A stretch of 48,767 nucleotides of DNA. Origin: an uncultured Eubacteriales bacterium (GTDB taxonomy: Bacteria > Bacillota > Clostridia > Oscillospirales > Acutalibacteraceae). The DNA lies in NCBI GenBank assembly GCA_900317025.1, contig ONFG01000008.1:24965-73731 (forward strand), in the 5' to 3' direction. The translations under genes and the position numbers were made by a program. The notes under the pieces are model-generated. The model did not search any database and was not told the origin of the DNA. It saw only the letters and a program-made list of their open reading frames with translations. Numbering within the stretch: position 1 is the first letter of the stretch; every line of letters starts with the position of its first letter. Positions 17,892 to 24,486 of the stretch are shown here, in pieces.

Positions 17892-17920
17892 TTGACTTTT
17901 GACGAATTTTGTATTATTAT
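17892..17920 (+). promoter_or_regulatory. Promoter upstream of murA leader
   Basis: TTGACT, 17-base spacer, TATTAT. Predicted start near 17927, giving a leader of about 255 nt before murA. Confidence 0.65.
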
Positions 17921-17926
17921 CTATGA

Positions 17927-18183
17927 GGGTTTATACGGTAAGTGCAGAGCAGTCTGCACTTACTTGATTTTTCTGTATATATGCAAGTGTTTTAAAGTAA
18001 GCCAACAGATTAAAAGTTTTGATTAGAAGTTTTAAAGAAAAGTAATTCCGGAAAAAGTATCCAGGGAAGAGTTGAAAATTGGAAGAGCGCTGCCGTGAAA
18101 GATCACGGCTCAAAGCCGAGAAACGGGCAAAGCGACGTATGCCGCAAACGGCGGCATCATAAATCTGATTGGAGTGTACCGAT
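17927..18183 (+). ncRNA. Structured 5' leader of murA, class not identified
   Basis: The leader opens with a perfect 11-base hairpin (17938-17963, GTAAGTGCAGA / TCTGCACTTAC, loop GCAG) followed by a T-rich run (TTGATTTTTCTG). After ~80 AT-rich bases comes a cluster of GC-rich stems in 18088-18156: GCCGTGA-aaga-TCACGGC, then GGCT-caa-AGCC, then ATGCCG / CGGCAT around an AAACGG loop, with the unpaired stretch GAAACGGGCAAAGCGACG between them. That density of perfect stems in non-coding sequence suggests a regulatory RNA such as a riboswitch or attenuator. I compared it from memory with c-di-GMP, c-di-AMP, THF, ZTP and T-box consensus features and could not match any. Confidence 0.45.
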
Positions 18184-19476
18184 TTGGATAAATTTGTTAT
18201 AAACGGCGGTCACAAGCTGTACGGCACCGTCAACATCAGCGGCGCAAAGAACGCGGCCGTTGCGATAATCCCGGCAGTCGTGCTGTGCGACGAGCCATGC
18301 GTCATTGAAAATCTACCGAAAATCCGCGACGTTTCCGTCATTCTTGAGATACTCAAGACGATGGGCGCAAAGGTCACGAGAATAGGCGGCGACAGCTCAA
18401 AGGTCAGAATCGACCCGCGCGGCATCAAGAGCTGCCGCGTAACGTGCGAAAGGCTGGTAGGCGACATGAGAGCGTCATACTACCTTCTCGGCGCGCTGCT
18501 CGGAAAGTTCGGCAGCGCAGTCGTTCCCGCTTCGGGCGGCTGCAGCTTCTGCGACAGACCGATCGACCTTCACATCAAGGCGTTCCGCGCGCTCGGCGCA
18601 ACGTGCAAGCTGCTTCCCGACAAGGTGGAGCTTTCGAGTGAGCACCTCGCCGGCTGCAATATCGACTTTGACGTCGTTTCGGTCGGCGCTACGATGAACG
18701 CGATGCTCGCAGCCGTAAAGGTACCGGGCAGAACGGTGATCGCAAGAGCCGCAAAGGAGCCGCACGTCGTCGACCTTGCGAACTTCCTCAACTCGATGGG
18801 AGCGAACGTCAAGGGCGCCGGCACCGACGTTATCAAGATCAAGGGCGTTGAAAAGCTTCATAGCTGCTCTTATTCCATAATCCCCGATCAGATCGAGGCA
18901 GGCACATACATGACGGCCGTTGCCGCAGCGGGCGGTGACGTCACGATAACGGGCGTTATCCCCGAGCACCTCGAGTCGATAACTACGAAGCTCCGCGACA
19001 CCGGCACGACCGTCGAGGAGTTTGACGAGGCGGTCCGCGTTGTGAGAGAAGGTCCGCTCTATAGCTGCAACGTCAAGACGATGCCGCACCCCGGCTTCCC
19101 CACCGATATGCAGCCACAGTTTGTAGCGTTGCTTTCGGCGGCAGAGGGCAAGAGCCGCGTTATGGAGTGCGTTTGGGAAACAAGGTTCTCCTACGTGTCG
19201 CAGCTTCGCAAAATGGGCGCCGACATCATCGAAAACGGCAACACAGCCCACGTTGACGGAACGACAGGTCTTCACGGCGCAAAGGTAAGGGCGCTCGATC
19301 TTCGCGCAGGCGCAGCAATGATCATTGCGGGTCTTGCCGCAAACGGCGTGACCGAGATCTCCGATATTCGCTATATCGAAAGAGGCTACGAGCAGGTTAT
19401 CGAAAAGCTCACCGCTCTCGGCGCCGATATCCGCAGAGTAACGTACGTCGAATCGAATGAGGACGTCGATCTCTGA
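18184..19476 (+). CDS. murA: UDP-N-acetylglucosamine 1-carboxyvinyltransferase
   Basis: MurA transfers enolpyruvate from PEP to UDP-GlcNAc, the first committed step of peptidoglycan synthesis in the cytosol. The 430-residue product starts MDKFVINGGHKLYGTVNISGAKNAA, with conserved Lys22 and Asn23. The active-site loop reads PASGGCSFCDRPIDLH, where Cys120 is the catalytic, fosfomycin-reactive cysteine. In most MurA proteins this loop reads GGC-x-IG-x-RP; here a second Cys (C123) and Phe replace Ile-Gly. The C-terminus has the expected DLRAGAAMIIAGLAA and ERGYEQVIEKL. I start at TTG 18184, 9 bases after GGAG, which gives the normal family N-terminus; an in-frame TTG five codons upstream is less likely. 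Confidence 0.95.
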   Translation: MDKFVINGGHKLYGTVNISGAKNAAVAIIPAVVLCDEPCVIENLPKIRDVSVILEILKTMGAKVTRIGGDSSKVRIDPRGIKSCRVTCERLVGDMRASYYLLGALLGKFGSAVVPASGGCSFCDRPIDLHIKAFRALGATCKLLPDKVELSSEHLAGCNIDFDVVSVGATMNAMLAAVKVPGRTVIARAAKEPHVVDLANFLNSMGANVKGAGTDVIKIKGVEKLHSCSYSIIPDQIEAGTYMTAVAAAGGDVTITGVIPEHLESITTKLRDTGTTVEEFDEAVRVVREGPLYSCNVKTMPHPGFPTDMQPQFVALLSAAEGKSRVMECVWETRFSYVSQLRKMGADIIENGNTAHVDGTTGLHGAKVRALDLRAGAAMIIAGLAANGVTEISDIRYIERGYEQVIEKLTALGADIRRVTYVESNEDVDL

Positions 19477-19492
19477 TAACTTATGATGATAC

Positions 19493-19525
19493 CCGCCGCA
19501 GCTCGGCTACGGCGGTTTTTATTTT
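19493..19525 (+). terminator. Terminator after murA
   Basis: CCGCCG / CGGCGG stem with an 11-base loop followed by TTTTTATTTT, 17 bases past the stop. Confidence 0.75.
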
Positions 19526-19544
19526 GCCAAATAGTACTTTTTTA

Positions 19545-19585
19545 TGGGCGCTGCCCTCGACCCGCAAGCCTAAAAAAAGGCTTTC
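19545..19585 (+). repeat. GC-rich dispersed repeat, family B copy 1
   Basis: GGGCGCTGCCC, then GACCCGCAAGCCT, then a run of A and AGGCTTTC that pairs with the preceding AAGCCT. The same blocks occur in 36591-36656 and, inverted and partial, in 40631-40660. It lies between murA and the yycJ homolog. Confidence 0.65.
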
Positions 19586-19635
19586 AATAGCGGTTATTTG
19601 GCATTTTTGATTATTTTACGGAAGGACAAGATCCT

Positions 19636-20424
19636 ATGGCAAAGGTAATTCCGCTTTTCAGCGGAAGCTCCGGCAACAGCTACTACGTTTCAAGCGGCGG
19701 CAGCGGTATTCTCATCGACGCAGGCAGGACCGCAAAGCAGATAACACAGGCTCTCGACGACAATTGCGTCGACATCAAGACGATTGAAGCCATCTTCGTC
19801 ACACATGAGCACACCGACCACATCAAGGGCGTGCGCGTCTTCGCAAACAAGCACAAGCTGCCCGTTTTCATGAGTGAGGGGACGCTCAAAGCGCTCGAGC
19901 GCGGCGGCTACGTCGACGGAAGAACGTACTGCTGTGTGATCCAAAGCGGCGGCGTCGACCTCACGACGATGCACGTCGACCGCTTCTCCATCTCGCACGA
20001 CTGCGCCGAGGGCTGCGGCTTCCGCGTCGATATGGGCGACAGGAAGTACGCTCTAGCGACCGACCTCGGCTTCGTATCTCAGGAGGTCGAGAATGCGCTT
20101 TTCGGCTGTGACGCCGTAACTATCGAATCGAACCACGACGTGAATATGCTTCGCATGGGGCCGTACCCTTACGTTCTGAAGCGCCGCATCATGTCGGACA
20201 AGGGTCACCTTTCAAACACGACCTGTTCCGAGCTTTTGCCGAAGCTTGTAAGGAGCGGCACAAAGCGCTTCATTCTCGCCCACCTTAGCCGCGAGAACAA
20301 TATGCCCGAGATCGCTTACCGCGAATCTCTGAATATGCTCAACGCAAACGGCATGGAGCTGATGAGCGACTTTACGCTCTCGGTCGCTCCGGTCGAAACG
20401 GACGGCAGCTCGGTGGTGTTCTGA
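19636..20424 (+). CDS. yycJ: MBL-fold metallohydrolase, YycJ/WalJ family
   Basis: The 262-residue metallo-beta-lactamase-fold protein begins IPLFSGSSGNSYYV and carries the metal motif THEHTDHIKG (HxHxDH), a second His in SISHDCAEGCGF, the bridging Asp in ALATDLGFVS and a final His in LAHLSREN. This set is typical of YycJ (WalJ/VicX), linked in Firmicutes to coordinating cell wall and replication and thought to act on nucleic acid. In B. subtilis it lies in the walRK cluster; here no two-component genes are present, but the following gene is rlmH, as in many Clostridia. The gap to rlmH is 1 base. Confidence 0.92.
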   Translation: MAKVIPLFSGSSGNSYYVSSGGSGILIDAGRTAKQITQALDDNCVDIKTIEAIFVTHEHTDHIKGVRVFANKHKLPVFMSEGTLKALERGGYVDGRTYCCVIQSGGVDLTTMHVDRFSISHDCAEGCGFRVDMGDRKYALATDLGFVSQEVENALFGCDAVTIESNHDVNMLRMGPYPYVLKRRIMSDKGHLSNTTCSELLPKLVRSGTKRFILAHLSRENNMPEIAYRESLNMLNANGMELMSDFTLSVAPVETDGSSVVF

Positions 20425-20425
20425 T

Positions 20426-20908
20426 ATGATAAGAGTAAATGTGATCTGCGTCGGCAAGCTGAAGGAGAAATACTTAAAAGACGCCATCGCAGAGTATACA
20501 AAGCGGCTCGGAGCGTACTGCAAATTCACCGTCATCGAGGTCGATGAGGAAAAGACGAACGACGACCCGAACGATGCCGGGATAAGCGCGATCTTAGACG
20601 CTGAGGGCAAGCGTATCCTTTCCAAGACAGACCGATCCGACCTCGTTATCGCAATGTGCATCGAGGGAAAGCATCTCAGCTCACCGAAGCTTGCAAAATA
20701 CATATCTGACGCGGCAGTCGGCGGCACAAGTACGATCGACCTCATCATCGGCGGAAGCTGGGGGCTTTCGGAGGAGGTAAAGAGCAGAGCGAAGCTGCGG
20801 CTGTCGATGTCCGAAATGACGTTCCCCCACCAGCTCGCGAGGGTGATGCTCTGTGAGCAGCTCTACAGGGCGTTTTCGATCAACGCCGGGTCGAAGTATC
20901 ATAAATGA
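20426..20908 (+). CDS. rlmH: 23S rRNA (pseudouridine1915-N3)-methyltransferase RlmH
   Basis: RlmH is a minimal SPOUT methyltransferase that modifies the decoding-proximal helix 69 of 23S rRNA in assembled 70S ribosomes. The 160-residue protein matches the family in length and motifs: VICVGKLKEKYLKDAIAEYTKRL at the N-terminus, LIIGGSWGLSEEV (SAM pocket) and SMSEMTFPHQLARVMLCEQLYRAFSINAGSKYHK at the C-terminus, which is nearly invariant in RlmH. It is separated from yycJ by one base and followed by a bidirectional terminator. Confidence 0.97.
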   Translation: MIRVNVICVGKLKEKYLKDAIAEYTKRLGAYCKFTVIEVDEEKTNDDPNDAGISAILDAEGKRILSKTDRSDLVIAMCIEGKHLSSPKLAKYISDAAVGGTSTIDLIIGGSWGLSEEVKSRAKLRLSMSEMTFPHQLARVMLCEQLYRAFSINAGSKYHK

Positions 20909-20924
20909 CCCGTAGAAGAAACCT

Positions 20925-20957
20925 TTTGCGCGTCATCCCATCTCATACGAACTCAAT
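20925..20957 (-). repeat. Family A repeat remnant (about 33 bases)
   Basis: Read on the minus strand, ATTGAGTTCGTATGAGA, then TGGGATGACGCGC, repeats the segment of the family A elements at 28407-28432, 34167-34192 and 39400-39426 with one base changed. It abuts the T-tract of the next terminator and lies downstream of the helicase-loader gene in that gene's direction. Confidence 0.75.
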
Positions 20958-21001
20958 AAAAAGTCACCGTACCCTTTTGACCGGGTGCGGTGACTTTTTT
21001 A
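20958..21001. terminator. Bidirectional terminator between rlmH and helicase-loader gene
   Basis: Stem GTCACCGTACCC / GGGTGCGGTGAC (one T-G pair), 8-base loop, A5 on the left and T6 on the right. It serves both convergent genes. Confidence 0.88.
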
Positions 21002-21997
21002 TCAGAACGATTTTCCTCGCATCTTGCGCATTATCCTTATGTCCTCGCCGATGAACGAGAGGTAGTCGTTCTCGCCGACAAGCCGTGAAACGAGGCGGTC
21101 GGAGTAATTCTTTTTCATCTCGGCAAGCGTGTAGTTCGTATTGATTATCGTCGCCTTTTCACGGGCGAGGCGGGCGTTTATGAGGTTGTAGACCGCCGCC
21201 TTGTTGAACGCCTTCGGGTACTCCGTGCCGAGGTCGTCTAGAATGAGCAGGTCGCACTGCTCGAGGCGGTCGAGCATCGTCCTGTCGTGACTGTAGGAGA
21301 AACTCTCCTTTTCCAGAACGGCAAGCAGATCCGGCACCGAGCCGTAGATCACGCCAAACCCCTTCTCTATCACCTCTCCGGCGATGGCAAGCGACAGGTG
21401 CGTCTTGCCAAGCCCCGTGCCGCCCTCCATTAGAATCGAGCGGCTTGAAGCACCGAACGTCTCAGCGTATTTTTTGCAAAAGTTAAAGACGCGCTCCATC
21501 TGCCTACGCGGCACCTGCCCCTTTTGATCCGGCTCGTCGGGATAATATGACAGATCGAAATTTTCAAACTTCGAGCGCTCGAGCGGCAGCGGAGAACGCG
21601 CGTTGAACTCACTGTACGCGGTGTCGCGGAGCAGGCGCTTCATGCAAGGACACATACGCCCATCAACGTAGCCCTTGTCCTTGCAAGAGGGGCAGAAATA
21701 GCGCTCCTCCAGGTCCTCCGGCGTGTAGCCCTTTGAAGAAAGCAGCGTGCGCAGTTCATCCTGCGTTTTGAGGTTCTCGTCCTTTAGTCTTGTTAGCACC
21801 GCTCTTGTATCGCCGCCCGCAAAAACGGCTCTTGCCGCGGCAACTCCCGTGCGGGTCAGCTTGTTTTCAAGCTCTTTTACCCCCGGCAGCTCGCTGTATA
21901 TCCTCTCCCTGCGGGCTTCGGCGTCGGTAAACGCCCTCTGACGGCGAAGCGTAAGCTGCTCATTCGCCTTTTCGTAGATCTCTTTTCCGTAGCCCAT
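21002..21997 (-). CDS. Replicative helicase loader, DnaI/DnaC-type AAA+ ATPase
   Basis: The 331-residue protein has an N-terminal helical region, a zinc-binding segment (YFCPSCKDKGYVDGRMCPCMKRLL, four Cys as in B. subtilis DnaI) and a C-terminal AAA+ domain with GGTGLGKTHLSLAIAGE (Walker A), LLILDDLGTE (Walker B) and an arginine-finger region near DRLVSRL. The family loads the replicative helicase DnaB/DnaC onto DNA at oriC and restart sites. It lies 14 bases after the DnaD-domain gene, and such primosome pairs are usual in Firmicutes, so the two very likely work together. Confidence 0.93.
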   Translation of the reverse strand: MGYGKEIYEKANEQLTLRRQRAFTDAEARRERIYSELPGVKELENKLTRTGVAAARAVFAGGDTRAVLTRLKDENLKTQDELRTLLSSKGYTPEDLEERYFCPSCKDKGYVDGRMCPCMKRLLRDTAYSEFNARSPLPLERSKFENFDLSYYPDEPDQKGQVPRRQMERVFNFCKKYAETFGASSRSILMEGGTGLGKTHLSLAIAGEVIEKGFGVIYGSVPDLLAVLEKESFSYSHDRTMLDRLEQCDLLILDDLGTEYPKAFNKAAVYNLINARLAREKATIINTNYTLAEMKKNYSDRLVSRLVGENDYLSFIGEDIRIMRKMRGKSF

Positions 21998-22011
21998 GCG
22001 CTTTCGCCTCC

Positions 22012-23073
22012 TTAATCGTCAAGCATACCGAGGCCGCTGAGGTCGTCGATGTTGAACGACGAGCGGCGGCTGCCCTCGTAGCCTCTGTCGCTCTTCCTTC
22101 CGGGCTGCGAGCGCACCTGGTCGACCGTCGTAAGACCCGATTCATGCCAGTTCTGAAGTATCGTGCCGACGTACTTCGGGATATACTTGCCCTTTGCGTC
22201 GACGCAGATGTCGTAAGCTTCCTTTATAAGCTCGGGACTAAGCTTCCAGTCGTTGAGCCAGCGCGCGTAAAGCTCCTCCTCCGTCTTGCTTGCCTTGCGG
22301 AATTCAAGTCCGAGAAGCGACTGCACCTTGTGGTAAGCTTCGCTGCTTTCTTCTAAGCGGCGGATCTTCTCGTCGGCCTGTTCGACCGTGAGGATCCCCT
22401 CCTTAGCCCACGCGGCGCCGATCGACGCTACCTGCTTCATACCCTTTCGGTTTTCCGCGCAGTAGGTCAGCAGCATGAGAATGACCTCGCAGGGCAGCGC
22501 GTCGTTGTCGTGGAGCATTATCAGTACACCGTTGTCGTTGCCCGAGAGCGGGCGCGCGAGAATGTACTGCGCCTCGTTTAAAAGCGATTCTATCTCCTTG
22601 TCTTCGCTGACCCTCTTTGCAACGTAGATCGGGTCGGGGCGAAGCGGGCGCGAGATGACCGTGTCGGAGGGGCGATCAGGAGCTGTCGGTGCTGCGGGAG
22701 CTTCCGGCTCTTCCCTCTCCGCGCGCTCGGGCGCGACGGGCTTTACAGGTTCGCGCTTCGGCTCGGGAACCGCTGCGGGAAGAGGCTTCTGCACCGACGC
22801 CGCCGGCTTGCCCTCCTTCGGCTCAATAACACCCTCATGAACGGCGATCACGCCGAACGATGACCAGAACTCAACGCAGTCTTTAACGTCGAACGCGTCC
22901 ATATTCAGCGCCGCCGCGATATCGTCCTCGCCAAACGGCGCGCCGCTGTTCCTAAGTATGTATAGCAGGACTTTAAGCTGCGCCGAGCCTGCGATCTTCA
23001 GATATTTATCGACAACGTCTGTCGGAACGGCAAAAACGCTGCCCCAACAGCCGAGATTAACAGTGTATTTCAT
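22012..23073 (-). CDS. DnaD-domain primosomal protein
   Basis: The 353-residue protein has a winged-helix-like N-terminal region (residues 1-75, with KVLLYILRNSGAPFGEDDIAAALNMDAFDVKDCVEFW). A Pro/Glu/Ala-rich linker of ~70 residues follows. Two C-terminal helical segments, about 150-240 and 250-330, belong to the DnaD/DnaB_2 family (LTYCAENRKGMKQVASIGAAWAKEGILTVEQADEK; SPELIKEAYDICVDAKGKYIPKYVGTILQNWHESGL, whose YIxxILxxW core is the ssDNA-binding motif). In B. subtilis DnaD recruits the helicase loader to oriC. It is followed after 14 bases by the loader gene. Confidence 0.92.
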   Translation of the reverse strand: MKYTVNLGCWGSVFAVPTDVVDKYLKIAGSAQLKVLLYILRNSGAPFGEDDIAAALNMDAFDVKDCVEFWSSFGVIAVHEGVIEPKEGKPAASVQKPLPAAVPEPKREPVKPVAPERAEREEPEAPAAPTAPDRPSDTVISRPLRPDPIYVAKRVSEDKEIESLLNEAQYILARPLSGNDNGVLIMLHDNDALPCEVILMLLTYCAENRKGMKQVASIGAAWAKEGILTVEQADEKIRRLEESSEAYHKVQSLLGLEFRKASKTEEELYARWLNDWKLSPELIKEAYDICVDAKGKYIPKYVGTILQNWHESGLTTVDQVRSQPGRKSDRGYEGSRRSSFNIDDLSGLGMLDD

Positions 23074-23231
23074 AATGACCCCCGGACAAACGCAGTCGTT
23101 GCGCTGCGTTTAAAGAATAGATAATGAATAATGCCGGAGCCGCCTGCGCTTTTTAAATTGCTTGCATGATCGCTAAGGTTCCCCGCCATTCTTCGATGTT
23201 CATTTTACGTGCTCATATCTTCTCAATTTAT

Positions 23232-23260
23232 ATTATATCATACTTTCGCAAAAAGTTAAA
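23232..23260 (-). promoter_or_regulatory. Possible promoter of the DnaD-loader pair
   Basis: Minus strand TTTAAC, 17-base spacer, TATAAT. The -10 is perfect but the -35 is poor. The rest of 23074-23274 shows nothing recognisable. Confidence 0.45.
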
Positions 23261-23274
23261 CAGGTTTCGGGAAG

Positions 23275-23303
23275 TAATATTTTAAAATTTCGCCGCATAC
23301 AAT
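23275..23303 (+). promoter_or_regulatory. SigE-like sporulation promoter of spoIIP
   Basis: TAATATT (23275-23281), 14-base spacer, CATACAAT (23296-23303). This fits the mother-cell SigE consensus (a -35 with ATATT and a -10 of CATACAnT, about 14 bases apart), and spoIIP is a SigE target in B. subtilis. No SigA promoter is seen for this gene. Confidence 0.75.
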
Positions 23304-23368
23304 ATTACAAATGCAAAACCGTGGGCGCGGCTCACAGAATGAGAAAGCGAAAGATGGGAGTGGCTTTT

Positions 23369-24454
23369 ATGAGAGCAAGCGAAAGAATGAGCAGGGCGGC
23401 GGCGCTGAGCTTTGCGGCGCTGATGTCGGTCTTCGGCGTGGTCTGCACCTGCGGGAGGATCAGCTCGTTATCAGGCAGCGGAGCAACGCTCACGGCCGCC
23501 GCAGGACTTGCGATGGTGCAAAGCACCCCCTCGACCGACTTTGAAAAAAAGCCCGATAACGTTTCCGGCGCAGATCCGGCGAGCGATACCGACAGCTTCC
23601 TCGACAGCGACTCAGACACAGAGCTTGCCGACCTCGTGCCAGACTCCGACACCGACCACACCGGGGAAAACACCTACCTTGTGACGGAAAGCCTTTACCG
23701 CGAGTCGAACATGAGCCTCAACAACTTTTACGTAAAGAACGCGACCGACCTTAGCCTTGATCTGCGCGGCTTTCTCTCGGCAGACCTTCCCTACTCTTAC
23801 GAAAAGACAGACGAGCCGCAGGTGCTTATCGTCCACACCCACGCCACGGAATCGTACATGGACAGCGACCTCGGCTACTATTACGAGAGCTTCTACCCTC
23901 GCAGCACCGACGACAGCCGCAACGTTGTCAGGGTCGGCGAAGCAATCTGCGAGAGCCTAAAAAAAGAGGGCGTCGAGTCGATACACTGCAAGGAGCACCA
24001 CGACGACCCGTCGTATCTCGGGGCATACGACAACAGCGCCGAGTCGATAAACCGCTGTCTTGAAGAGTACCCGTCGATCAAAATAGTGCTCGACATTCAC
24101 CGCGACAGCATAACGACAGACGAAAACGAGAAGATAAAGCCGACGTTTACATACGGCGGCGAAAAGGCGGCGCAGATAATGATAATGTGCGGCAACGACA
24201 ATTACGGCTACTACGATTTCCCCGACTGGGAAGAAAACATGAGCCTCGCCGTAAAGCTCCAGAGTACCGCCGAAACGAAATACCCCGGCATGACGCGTCC
24301 GCTTTACTTCGGCAACTTTATGTATAACATGAACCTCGACCCCGGCTCGCTGCTGATTGAGGTCGGAACAGACGCCAACACGCTAAGTGAGGCTGTACGC
24401 TCCGGCGAGATGCTCGGCAGCGTCATCGCGGACGTTCTGAAAAGCGCACAATAA
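23369..24454 (+). CDS. spoIIP: Stage II sporulation protein P (peptidoglycan amidase/endopeptidase)
   Basis: SpoIIP works with SpoIID and SpoIIM to degrade septal peptidoglycan and drive engulfment of the forespore. The 361-residue product has an N-terminal membrane anchor (residues ~10-50), then a Ser/Asp-rich linker (residues ~70-105, with repeated SDTD/SDSD). The SpoIIP catalytic domain follows: VLIVHTHATESYMD, DDSRNVVRVGEAICESLKKEG, IVLDIHRDSI and LLIEVGTDANTLSEAVRS. I start at the ATG at 23369, 8 bases after GGGAG; upstream in-frame ATG and GTG codons lack a good ribosome binding site. A SigE-like promoter lies upstream. This gene is the clearest evidence that the organism makes endospores. 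Confidence 0.95.
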   Translation: MRASERMSRAAALSFAALMSVFGVVCTCGRISSLSGSGATLTAAAGLAMVQSTPSTDFEKKPDNVSGADPASDTDSFLDSDSDTELADLVPDSDTDHTGENTYLVTESLYRESNMSLNNFYVKNATDLSLDLRGFLSADLPYSYEKTDEPQVLIVHTHATESYMDSDLGYYYESFYPRSTDDSRNVVRVGEAICESLKKEGVESIHCKEHHDDPSYLGAYDNSAESINRCLEEYPSIKIVLDIHRDSITTDENEKIKPTFTYGGEKAAQIMIMCGNDNYGYYDFPDWEENMSLAVKLQSTAETKYPGMTRPLYFGNFMYNMNLDPGSLLIEVGTDANTLSEAVRSGEMLGSVIADVLKSAQ

Positions 24455-24459
24455 TTAAA

Positions 24460-24484
24460 GGGCTGCATCAAAGCAGCCCCTTCT
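24460..24484. terminator. Terminator between spoIIP and the DHHW lipoprotein gene
   Basis: GGGCTGC / GCAGCCC with a 6-base loop, followed by CTTCTT on the plus strand and TTTAATT on the minus strand, between two convergent genes. Confidence 0.65.
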
Positions 24485-24486
24485 TG

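Noticed and set aside
17924-17968. 14-codon ORF (starting MRVYTVSAEQ) as a murA leader peptide
   Set aside because: It overlaps the predicted transcription start and has no ribosome binding site; the sequence is explained by the hairpin.
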